The translations under genes and the position numbers were made by a program. From the NCBI GenBank assembly GCA_964394905.1, contig CAYMZF010000017.1:1-13662 (forward strand): a stretch of 13,662 nucleotides of DNA, written 5' to 3'. Source of the stretch: GCA-002840305 sp964394905. Lineage in GTDB: Bacteria > Patescibacteriota > Patescibacteriia > Patescibacteriales > UBA12465. Positions 6,701-12,655 of this stretch are shown piece by piece (position 1 is the stretch's first letter; every line of letters starts with the position of its first letter). The notes below the pieces were generated by a model, which was not told the DNA's origin, searched no databases, and saw only the letters and a list, made by a program, of their open reading frames with translations.

Positions 6701-6956
6701 TGCTTTAATTTGTGCCATTATTAGCGCGAATCCATCACCGTTTGTAGTTTTAGATGAAGTTGACGCAGCTTTAGACGAGGCCAATTCTGAAAGATTAGCT
6801 AAAATTTTAGATGATTTATCTAATCGAACTCAATTTATCGCTATTTCTCATAATCGAGCTACCATGAAAAAAGCCAATATTTTATATGGTATTACCATGC
6901 AAAGCGATGGAGTAAGTAAATTATTAAGTGTAAAATTAGACGAATATAATTGCTAG
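3729..6956 (+). CDS. smc: Chromosome segregation protein SMC, without a recognisable hinge
   Basis: This 1075-residue ABC-type ATPase of the condensin family would organise and help segregate the chromosome, normally with ScpA and ScpB (not in this window). The N-terminal head has MYLEKLEIQGFKSFA and Walker A GPNGSGKS (38-45), then LTRRVFRDGNSDYFINN and SVIGQG. The C-terminal head has signature LSGGERALTA (981-990), Walker B and D-loop VVLDEVDAALDE (with Asp1009 and Glu1010) and switch His1041 in ISHN. Between them are long Lys/Glu/Asn-rich coiled coils (about 200-490 and 550-900). Bacterial SMCs are usually 1150-1190 residues with a globular, Gly-rich hinge at the centre. Here the centre (about 495-545) is only a short predicted helix-loop-helix, flanked by ENPSD and SSGED. 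An extra acidic segment (about 917-965, with SDDDEK) precedes the signature motif. The start is fixed by the conserved N-terminus. It has its own promoter and terminator. Confidence 0.94.
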   Translation: MYLEKLEIQGFKSFANKNKLVFSGLLANKKRGITVVVGPNGSGKSNIADSIRWALGEQSSKLLRSKKSEDVIFSGSDKKARLNMAEVSLFFNNEDNNILDLKKDSVNLEENNGNGESDNIDALLMSPEIILTRRVFRDGNSDYFINNNKVRLSDVQIFLAKANFGQKTYSVIGQGMVENFLNTSPAERKVFFDEATGVKQYQIKRDLSLNKLENSQENLSKVEILLNEIEPRLKSLTRQVGKLKKRQFLEEELLKNQLNYYSKIWREISLKLNDFKLNIDKAEKTKLKLDEQLENNKRKLDEINQGETVGEEFYELQKRFLFLKSEQERAAKQLAKILSWQEIKKEENQKNDQTIFDALTSEKSNLIKEIEESSKKLENLKTDFFDQTELKETEIELNNIEQDNQNQRRELSRIEAWIEIKLEKQGKFDLSFLNNRQSELKNTISNIKNESDLLIDVIKQKEAKINNFKKVKEETEQEINKLEKELNKIVLEENPSDVKKINQSLQNLIDKIDKNVDLNDLSLFKKIIFEIKSEIKGLLNFSSGEDYQFKIKNINDKIEKLKIEEKKIGSEIMVYQVEYNSDKSKKDNLDQNLNNLKRELISIEEKIKLNQTDNQIEDSHDKKNKIEQEIKETDKKINDLKKQIINLRSIQNDWQDKKAIIQEELQTKQNKLNEINNKLNSLKSDSIKTQSRLEDLETEIKKNIFSPSETLTQINFFEKEREFIKKFEIDNNKELAVLQAKIDNFNETQENKKRELIKLQKDIKELEIQINAINDDLNNNKINLTREETRLEELNNNIENDKLSLEKIKNYQSQDDFDINIAREEISRLKNQLELIGGIDPEIEKEYEETKKRFDFLFDQTEDLNKTIKSLEKVIIELDALIKDRFESEFKVISEKFNEYFKILFNGGNAKIFPVKNNVSDDDEKAVVNNELDKNQISKEFQSSKNIKLIKQLKKHNAVGLSGVEISATPPGKKISSINVLSGGERALTAIALICAIISANPSPFVVLDEVDAALDEANSERLAKILDDLSNRTQFIAISHNRATMKKANILYGITMQSDGVSKLLSVKLDEYNC

Positions 6957-6971
6957 TCTTTTTAGTTTTTA

Positions 6972-7010
6972 ATAGAAGCTGTTTGTTCTAAGATAGCTTT
7001 TATTTTTTTT
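6972..7010 (+). terminator. Probable intrinsic terminator after smc
   Basis: ATAGAAGCTG (6972-6981) pairs with TAGCTTTTAT (6994-7003) with two G-T wobbles around a 12-base loop, followed by eight T (7003-7010). The stem is AT-rich and weaker than the others in the window, but position and U-tract fit the end of smc. Confidence 0.6.
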
Positions 7011-7020
7011 AAATAATTGA

Positions 7021-7026
7021 TATAAT
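7021..7026 (+). promoter_or_regulatory. Probable -10 for the lipoprotein operon
   Basis: A perfect TATAAT at 7021-7026 lies just past the smc terminator. The -35 position (about 6998-7003, TTTTAT) is poor. The predicted start near 7033 gives a leader of about 25 bases to the ATG at 7058. Overlapping TATAAT-like words make the exact start uncertain. Confidence 0.45.
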
Positions 7027-7057
7027 AATAGTATAAAAAACGTAAATTTTATTTCTT

Positions 7058-8425
7058 ATGAATAAAAAATTTTTTGTTATTTTTATACTTTTTGTTTTCT
7101 TAATGACTTCCGCTTTGGGTTGTAAAAAAAAGACGGTGGAAGAAAGTACCGAACCGATAGAACTTACTTATTGGCGGGTTTATGACGGCGAAGATGATTT
7201 TGATCAAATAATTCAAGCCTATAACGCTCTTCATCCTTATATAACCATAAATTATAAAAAACTAAGATATGATGAATACGAAGAGGCGTTACTTAATGCT
7301 TTTGCGGAAGATCGCGGTCCCGATATTTTTTCCATCCACAATACTTGGATGAAAAAATATGAATCAAAATTAGAACCATTACCCAGTCAAACTTTAATGA
7401 TTTATCAAGTGGAACAGGGAACTATAAAAAAAGAATTAGTGTCCGAAACTCGGACTTCAAATAGTATTACTCTTAAAGAATTAAAGCAAAATTTTGCCGA
7501 TGTTGTTTATTCCGATGTTGTTTTAAACAATCAGATTTATGGTTTACCGTTATCGGTTGACACTTTAGCGATGTATTATAACCAAAGCTTATTTGATCAA
7601 GCCGGTATAGTAAGCGTTCCTAAATATTGGAACGCCGAATTTCAACAAACGGTGAAAAAATTAACTAAGCAAGACTCTAAAGGCAATATTACTCAATCAG
7701 GAGTAGCTTTAGGTGGTAGTACTAATATTGAAAGATATAGTGATATTTTATCAGTTTTAATGATGCAAAATGGAGCTGATATGATGAGTGATGGCGGTCA
7801 AGTTTTGTTTAATACCGTTCCGGCTAGTTTCAAAAACAGTGACTATAATCCCGGGTTAATGGCTTTAAATTTTTATACTGATTTTGCTAATCCAATTAAA
7901 GAAGTTTATTCTTGGAACAATACTCTAGACAATTCTACCAATGCTTTTGCTTCCGGTAAATTGGCTATTATGTTCGGTTATTCCTATCATTTAGAAACAA
8001 TAAAAGCTTTAGCTCCTAAATTAAATTTTTTTGTAAGTTCTTTACCGCAAATAGAAGGAGCTGATACTCCGATTAATTTTGCTAATTATTGGGTTGAAGT
8101 AGTGTCAAAAAAGAGTAAGCACACTAATGAAGCTTGGGATTTTGTTCAATTTTTAGCCAGCGCCGATCAAGTTACTTCTTATTTAGAAAAAACCAATAAA
8201 CCGGCGGCTTTAAGATCTTTGATATCAAAACAAACATCGGATGATGATATCGGTGTTTTTGCCAATCAAACACTTACTGCTAAAAGTTGGTATAAAGGAA
8301 AAAATGCCACATTAATGGAAAATTTTGTAGCTCAGATGATAGATGAAGCTTTAAGTAAAACCACTGAAGAAACTATGTCAGTGATGAATTTATACGCCAG
8401 TCGAATACAACAAACTGTTAATTAA
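7058..8425 (+). CDS. Extracellular solute-binding lipoprotein (family 1)
   Basis: The 455-residue protein has a lysine-containing N-terminus, a hydrophobic core and a lipobox-like end (SALG then Cys22), so it is a likely surface-anchored lipoprotein; Ala at -3 of the lipobox is less usual than Leu. The mature part shows the type I periplasmic-binding fold of ABC sugar/oligosaccharide receptors: LTYWRVYDG (about 37-44), GPDIF (87-91), YGLPLSVDTLAMYYN (161-175), NAFASGKLAIMFG (295-307) and EAWDFVQFL (358-366). It should bind a small organic solute outside the membrane. The ligand cannot be read from sequence, though family members often bind sugars. No ABC permease or ATPase gene is adjacent. 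Instead it leads a tightly packed operon (9 bases to the pilin-like gene). Either its transporter is elsewhere or it has a non-transport role. Confidence 0.88.
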   Translation: MNKKFFVIFILFVFLMTSALGCKKKTVEESTEPIELTYWRVYDGEDDFDQIIQAYNALHPYITINYKKLRYDEYEEALLNAFAEDRGPDIFSIHNTWMKKYESKLEPLPSQTLMIYQVEQGTIKKELVSETRTSNSITLKELKQNFADVVYSDVVLNNQIYGLPLSVDTLAMYYNQSLFDQAGIVSVPKYWNAEFQQTVKKLTKQDSKGNITQSGVALGGSTNIERYSDILSVLMMQNGADMMSDGGQVLFNTVPASFKNSDYNPGLMALNFYTDFANPIKEVYSWNNTLDNSTNAFASGKLAIMFGYSYHLETIKALAPKLNFFVSSLPQIEGADTPINFANYWVEVVSKKSKHTNEAWDFVQFLASADQVTSYLEKTNKPAALRSLISKQTSDDDIGVFANQTLTAKSWYKGKNATLMENFVAQMIDEALSKTTEETMSVMNLYASRIQQTVN

Positions 8426-8434
8426 AATATTTTT

Positions 8435-8860
8435 ATGAAAAAAAATAAAATTATAATAACGTTCTTAGCCAGTTTCTGTTTTTTTATGATTAATGCCAAC
8501 ATGGTTTTAGCCACAGTTGCTACTTCGGTCGTTCCTCAAGGAAGTGGTTATTCAGACGGCAACTACCAATTAAACGATTTATTGATGGTAGGAATAAATG
8601 TTAGTGATATAATATTAGGAATAGTCGGTTCGCTTACATTGTTAATGTTTGTCTATGGTGGAGTTACCATGTTAATTTCTTCAGGAAACAGCGAACAAGT
8701 AACTAAAGCCAAAGGTATTTTAATGGCGGCTATTATTGGTTTAATTATTGTTTTTACCAGTTATACTATAATAAAATTTGTTATGGATTCATTGGGAATA
8801 AATAATTGGACCGGTAATACTTCGGCTATTACCCAAGCTCTTATAATTTTTAAAGTTTAG
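8435..8860 (+). CDS. T4SS-pilin-type (VirB2/TrbC-like) small membrane protein
   Basis: The 141-residue protein has a signal peptide with a likely cleavage after VLA (residue 26). Two hydrophobic helices follow (about 55-76 and 96-117), separated by a polar basic loop, SSGNSEQVTKAKG. This architecture and wording match the 'type IV secretion system pilin' family common in Patescibacteria (VirB2/TrbC-like). Such proteins sit in the cytoplasmic membrane and in conjugation systems are extracted to form a pilus. No VirB4, VirB6 or coupling protein is in the window, so an actual pilus role is inferred from family only; a stand-alone membrane role is possible. It is 9 bases after the lipoprotein gene and 18 before the RodZ-like gene, so probably co-transcribed. 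Confidence 0.8.
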   Translation: MKKNKIIITFLASFCFFMINANMVLATVATSVVPQGSGYSDGNYQLNDLLMVGINVSDIILGIVGSLTLLMFVYGGVTMLISSGNSEQVTKAKGILMAAIIGLIIVFTSYTIIKFVMDSLGINNWTGNTSAITQALIIFKV

Positions 8861-8878
8861 TTTAATTTTAATATTTTT

Positions 8879-9556
8879 ATGTCAGATTTTGTAAAAAAAC
8901 CGGTATCTCTAGAGCAAGATTCTATTGGTAGTTATATTAAAAAGATTAGAGAAAAACACGGAATACAATTAGAAGAAGTGGCTGAAAACATTGATGTTAA
9001 TATAAAATATTTAACGGCGATTGAAAACGGAAATTACAAAGAATTACCTAAAGGAATTTATAGTAAAATTTTCTTTAAAAAGTATATTAATTTTTTAGGA
9101 ATAACTCATAAAAATATTGTAAATGATTTTGTTAAAGAACAAAATCGTAATCAAAATTTTGAGAGTAATATTTTTTTTAATAAAGTTGTTAACTGGAAAA
9201 ATTTATTGTCCTTACCCAAAGTTATCAGAAATTTTTTAATATTTTTTGCCATTATAATTTGTTTCGTTTATTTATTTTTGTATTTTAAAAATGTTTTTGC
9301 TCCGCCCTTTTTAAAAGTTAATTACCCCCAAGAAAATCAAATATTAACCGATTTCTTTGTAAACGTTTCGGGACAAACCGAACCGGAAAGCGAAGTAAAA
9401 ATTAATGATCAATTAATATTAATTGATAATGACGGTAATTTTTCGGAAGATATTCATTTAAAATCCGGTGTTAATGCTATTACGGTTATTTCTCAAAAAA
9501 AACATAGTAAGGAAAATACTATAACTCGGCAGGTTTTAGTGGAAACCTCTAAATAA
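8879..9556 (+). CDS. RodZ-like membrane-anchored HTH protein with Ig-like C-terminus
   Basis: The 225-residue protein has three parts. A cytoplasmic helix-turn-helix of the RodZ type lies at about 17-73 (GSYIKKIREKHGIQLEEVAE, then YLTAIENGNYKELPKGIY). A single membrane helix follows at about 117-136. An external beta-rich domain at about 145-222 contains VNVSGQTEPESEVKIND and DNDGNFSEDIHLKSGVN, the pattern of Ig-like (glucodextranase-B-like) repeats. In rod-shaped bacteria RodZ links MreB to the wall-elongation machinery; no mreB is in this window. The external domain differs from the E. coli RodZ C-terminus, so a cell-shape role is only likely, and a sensor or transcription-regulator role is an alternative. 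It is probably in the same operon as its neighbours (18 bases before, 14 after). Confidence 0.8.
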   Translation: MSDFVKKPVSLEQDSIGSYIKKIREKHGIQLEEVAENIDVNIKYLTAIENGNYKELPKGIYSKIFFKKYINFLGITHKNIVNDFVKEQNRNQNFESNIFFNKVVNWKNLLSLPKVIRNFLIFFAIIICFVYLFLYFKNVFAPPFLKVNYPQENQILTDFFVNVSGQTEPESEVKINDQLILIDNDGNFSEDIHLKSGVNAITVISQKKHSKENTITRQVLVETSK

Positions 9557-9570
9557 TTAAAAATAAAATT

Positions 9571-10122
9571 ATGTCAGTCAACAATAAAAACAATTTATTA
9601 AATGTTGATTTTTTAATTGATAAAATAGTTGTGAATAATAATGATAAAATAGCTGATTTGGGTTGTGGTAGTTTTGGTTATTTTGTTTTTCCTTTAGCTA
9701 AAAGAATAGGTAAACACGGCAAGGTCTATGCAGTTGATATTATAAAAAATAATTTAGAATCAATAAAAAACATGGCTAGAACCGATAATTTAACCCAAAT
9801 TGAAACAATTTGGAGTAATTTAGAGGTTTATAACGGAACTAAAATACAGAGTGAGTCATTAGATGCTATTTTATTAGTTGGACTTTTACATCAATCCGAT
9901 AAACATCTTGATATTTTAAAAGAATCTGTTAGAATGTTAAAAACCGGAGGACGATTATTAATTGTGGAATGGAACGAAGACGATTTTGTTTTTGGTAATA
10001 ACGACGTTAAACGTATTAGTCAAAATAAAATTAAAGAAGATTTGGCTCAATTTTCGCTAACAATGAAAGAAGAGTTTGTGGCCGGTGAATATCATTACGG
10101 ATTATTATTAATAAAAAAATAA
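9571..10122 (+). CDS. Class I SAM-dependent methyltransferase
   Basis: The 183-residue protein is a single Rossmann-type methyltransferase domain of the UbiE/arsenite-methyltransferase-like group. Motif I is IADLGCGSFGYF (27-38). The acidic ribose-binding residue is Asp56 in YAVDI. The middle motif is LDAILLVGLLHQ (about 97-107), and RMLKTGGRLLIVEW (about 121-134) is the usual strand-5 region. The GxGxG loop is slightly degenerate (GCGSFG). It is short compared with UbiE (about 250 residues) and has no extra substrate domain, so the substrate cannot be named. Cytoplasmic. It sits 14 bases after the RodZ-like gene and 13 before a small membrane protein. Confidence 0.87.
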   Translation: MSVNNKNNLLNVDFLIDKIVVNNNDKIADLGCGSFGYFVFPLAKRIGKHGKVYAVDIIKNNLESIKNMARTDNLTQIETIWSNLEVYNGTKIQSESLDAILLVGLLHQSDKHLDILKESVRMLKTGGRLLIVEWNEDDFVFGNNDVKRISQNKIKEDLAQFSLTMKEEFVAGEYHYGLLLIKK

Positions 10123-10135
10123 AATAAAAAACTGT

Positions 10136-10519
10136 ATGTTGAATTTATTAACTTTAAATTATTGGTTTGATTTGAGTCCTGAACCATTTATGTCCACTGC
10201 TAATACTATAATAATTTTATTTTTAGGATTATTGCTTTTAGGTGGAATACTATTTATAATTTTAAAGAAAAAAAACAAGCTCTATAAAGTACTTTTTGAA
10301 AGATTATATAATTTTTGTTTTATAAATTTAATTATCGGAGCTTTATTGTTTTTCTTCAGTTGGGAAGAAGCCTATTTTTTATCAGCTCGTTTTTGGTATA
10401 TGCTGTGGATAATTATTATGGTTGTTTGGCTTTTGGAACTAAAAAAGAAATCAGGTAAAATTTCTGATTTGCGAGATAAAAGAAAAAAACGTCAAGAATT
10501 TGAAAAGTATTTACCTTAA
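10136..10519 (+). CDS. Small three-helix membrane protein, unknown function
   Basis: The 127-residue protein has an N-terminal segment NYWFDLSPEPF, three hydrophobic helices (about 22-43, 57-74 and 85-101) and a very basic C-terminal tail (KKKSGKISDLRDKRKKRQEF). By the positive-inside rule the tail should be cytoplasmic. Aromatic residues cluster before helix 3 (ARFWYMLW). I do not recognise a named family. Similar small proteins with an early WF..P motif occur as uncharacterised proteins in Patescibacteria as far as I recall, not checked. It is the last gene of the plus-strand operon, followed by a terminator 40 bases after its stop. Confidence 0.75.
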   Translation: MLNLLTLNYWFDLSPEPFMSTANTIIILFLGLLLLGGILFIILKKKNKLYKVLFERLYNFCFINLIIGALLFFFSWEEAYFLSARFWYMLWIIIMVVWLLELKKKSGKISDLRDKRKKRQEFEKYLP

Positions 10520-10541
10520 GTTTTAAATAATAAAAATATCA

Positions 10542-11279
10542 TTAATAAATAATATTTTTAACGGCTTTTAGCCGTTTTTTTAGTTGTAGTAAATTTTCTA
10601 TAAAAGTTAGTGAATTTTTTATTATTTTAATTTTACTTTTTCTTTCTTCATAGCGATTTTCCGACCAATCAACCGGTATTTCTTTGATGTTTAAGTTTAA
10701 TAAAAGGGCAAAAATTAATAATTCAGTGTCAAAAAACCAAAATTTGTCTTGAATAAAGGGAGATATTTTTTTAAAAGCTTCTTTTTTTATGCCTTTAAAA
10801 CCACATTGCAAGTCGGATAAGGGGTGTTTTAATATTAATTTGGAAAGAAAAATATAAATACGTGAACTTAATTCTCTAATCATGGATCGGTTAGTTTTTG
10901 ATTCTTTGAGTAAACGCGATCCGATTACCAAGTCATAATTATTGTTTAAAAATGGTTTTAATAAATCATTAATATTTTTTATATCCACCGCTAAGTCAAT
11001 ATCCATATAAATTAAAAAATCAGCGGAGCTATAATCAAAATATTTTTTTATAGCATTACCCTTGCCTTTTTCTTTTACAATAAAAACAGATATTTTATCA
11101 TATTGTTTTTCTATATCTAAAGCTAAGGGTTTAGAGTTGTCAGTTGTCCCGTTTAATAGTAAAACAATTTTCCAATCAAAAGAATAATTTTGTTGGTTTA
11201 AAAAATTCAACAATTTTAAAGAGTTTTGTTTTAATAATTGTTCTTCATTATAACAGGGTAAAATAAGTTCGATTAGCAT
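10542..11279 (-). CDS. Family 2 glycosyltransferase, polyprenyl-phosphate sugar synthase type
   Basis: The 245-residue GT-A enzyme resembles dolichyl-phosphate glucose/mannose synthases (ALG5/DPM1). Motifs: ILPCYNEEQ (6-14), LLNGTTDNS, GKGNAIKKY (72-80), metal-binding MDIDLA (DxD at 93-95), VIGSRLL (118-124), LQCGFKG (157-163), WFFDTELL (181-188) and IPVDW (201-205). It would transfer a sugar from a nucleotide donor to a polyprenyl phosphate at the cytoplasmic face of the membrane. It has no membrane helices and no GtrA-like tail. The upstream gene, 3 bases away, encodes a GT-C-like enzyme that could use the lipid-linked sugar. The last codons (for RLKAVKN) overlap the plus-strand terminator of the convergent operon. 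ATG at 11277-11279, no Shine-Dalgarno. Confidence 0.9.
   Translation of the reverse strand: MLIELILPCYNEEQLLKQNSLKLLNFLNQQNYSFDWKIVLLLNGTTDNSKPLALDIEKQYDKISVFIVKEKGKGNAIKKYFDYSSADFLIYMDIDLAVDIKNINDLLKPFLNNNYDLVIGSRLLKESKTNRSMIRELSSRIYIFLSKLILKHPLSDLQCGFKGIKKEAFKKISPFIQDKFWFFDTELLIFALLLNLNIKEIPVDWSENRYEERKSKIKIIKNSLTFIENLLQLKKRLKAVKNIIY
10560..10581 (+). terminator. Intrinsic terminator of the plus-strand operon, inside the GT2 gene
   Basis: AACGGCT (10560-10566) pairs with AGCCGTT (10570-10576) around TTT, and seven T end at 10581. The U-tract is on the plus strand, so it ends the lipoprotein-to-membrane-protein operon. It lies within the last codons of the convergent glycosyltransferase gene, so the two operons share these bases. 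No separate minus-strand terminator is seen. Confidence 0.85.
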
Positions 11280-11282
11280 ATA

Positions 11283-12644
11283 TTATTTATGATAAATAAA
11301 AACATTATTATTTTGATATTCTAAAATATAATTATTTTTAATATAATTTTCCAGGGCGTTATTTCCGGTATGTTTAAATTTTGTTTTAATATTAGAATAA
11401 TAATATAAAATAGCACAAGTTGGTTGATTTTTTTTAAAAGACTCTAAAGCTATATCAAATTGATTAGCTGTTGTTTGTTTTTCTATTAAAACATCAAAAG
11501 GAGTGGCGTTTAGTTTTTGAGTTTCAAAATATAAATTAGGGGCAAAAGGACCACTATAAATATATTTTCCGGTGCAATTATCGTTTATATATTTTAGCCA
11601 AGTGATAGTTGTATCTTTAGTATAGGAATAAAAAGGTTTAAAAGTATAAAAAGAATTTAAAAAAGAAAACATTATAATTATAATAAAGACAATAATTATT
11701 ATTTTAGATAAATAAGTGAAAGTTTCTAAAAACAAACTAGGAATTAATATTAGTAACGGAAAAACTATTAAAATTAGATGATAATAATCAGGCAGGGGAA
11801 TAGTACTTAATAGCAAAAAAAATTGAATTGTTAATAAATAATTAATTAAAGATGATTTGTTTTTTATATTAATAATAAAATAAAATAGAATCAATAAAAA
11901 CGATATTAATAAATAAAAAGGTGTTTTATTAACCTCAAAATAGTTGGTCATGGGAAAGACTATTAAGTTTTGGTATAAAACATTGACCGACCATTTAAAA
12001 AATAAAGGAATAATTGGTAATAATGTAAAAATTAGATAACTAAAAATATTTTTTAAAAAATTAGTTTTATTTTTTATTAAGTAAAATAATAAAAATAAAC
12101 AGGAAGCGCCAAAAAATATTAATCCTTTTTGTTGTAAAAAAATAATAGCCAAACCGCTAAATAATCCAGAAATAGCAAAATATTTAAAAGAATTATTTTT
12201 TAAACCCAATAGAAAAAAATAACTGGACCAAATTAAAAAAAATAGGTTATGGGTATTATGATTAATAATTGGAAGAGGAGTTAAAGCTAAAAGAAAAAAT
12301 AATGGCCATAAAAAATTTAAACGATTAAATCTGATTAAATTTAATGATTTATATAAACCAATAGAACTACCCCAAATCATTAATAAACTTATAATATTAG
12401 CTACGGCAAACTTAACTCCAAAAAGCTTAAAACCAAAGTAAATCAAATAAAAACTACCCGGAGCGATCATTTCAAAAAAATCAGTATATAAAATTTGGTT
12501 ATTAAATAAGTTCCAAGCACCATTTAAAACAACTCCTTCATCGGCATTTAAATTGTGTTGATAATAAAAAAATATACTTATTATTAGTAATAATAAATAA
12601 TATAAATAAATCTTTAGTTTATTATTTTTTAATATATTTTTCAT
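11283..12644 (-). CDS. GT-C-like integral membrane glycosyltransferase (GT39/PMT-like)
   Basis: This 453-residue protein is almost entirely hydrophobic, with about ten membrane helices and a short soluble C-terminal part from about 350. After the first helix comes NADEGVVLNGAWNLFNNQILYTDFF, the typical first external loop of GT-C enzymes with an acidic pair (Asp35-Glu36) expected to be catalytic, then APGSFYL. GT-C enzymes use polyprenyl-phosphate sugars to glycosylate proteins, lipids or polysaccharides on the outer face of the membrane. The donor could be made by the GT2 enzyme encoded 3 bases downstream. The acceptor is unknown. Its upstream neighbour is 11 bases away, so the three genes form an operon. 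The GT-C assignment rests on topology and the first loop and is moderately sure. Confidence 0.72.
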   Translation of the reverse strand: MKNILKNNKLKIYLYYLLLLIISIFFYYQHNLNADEGVVLNGAWNLFNNQILYTDFFEMIAPGSFYLIYFGFKLFGVKFAVANIISLLMIWGSSIGLYKSLNLIRFNRLNFLWPLFFLLALTPLPIINHNTHNLFFLIWSSYFFLLGLKNNSFKYFAISGLFSGLAIIFLQQKGLIFFGASCLFLLFYLIKNKTNFLKNIFSYLIFTLLPIIPLFFKWSVNVLYQNLIVFPMTNYFEVNKTPFYLLISFLLILFYFIINIKNKSSLINYLLTIQFFLLLSTIPLPDYYHLILIVFPLLILIPSLFLETFTYLSKIIIIVFIIIIMFSFLNSFYTFKPFYSYTKDTTITWLKYINDNCTGKYIYSGPFAPNLYFETQKLNATPFDVLIEKQTTANQFDIALESFKKNQPTCAILYYYSNIKTKFKHTGNNALENYIKNNYILEYQNNNVFIYHK

Positions 12645-12655
12645 AATAAATATGT

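Noticed and set aside
6551..6784. 77-codon minus-strand ORF inside the smc C-terminal region
   Set aside because: It is antisense to the signature and Walker B motifs; a shadow of smc.
10661..10669. CCGACCAA, the complement of the leader-hairpin loop TTGGTCGG
   Set aside because: It is on the non-transcribed strand of the glycosyltransferase gene and is explained by its coding sequence; a single 8-base match is expected by chance.
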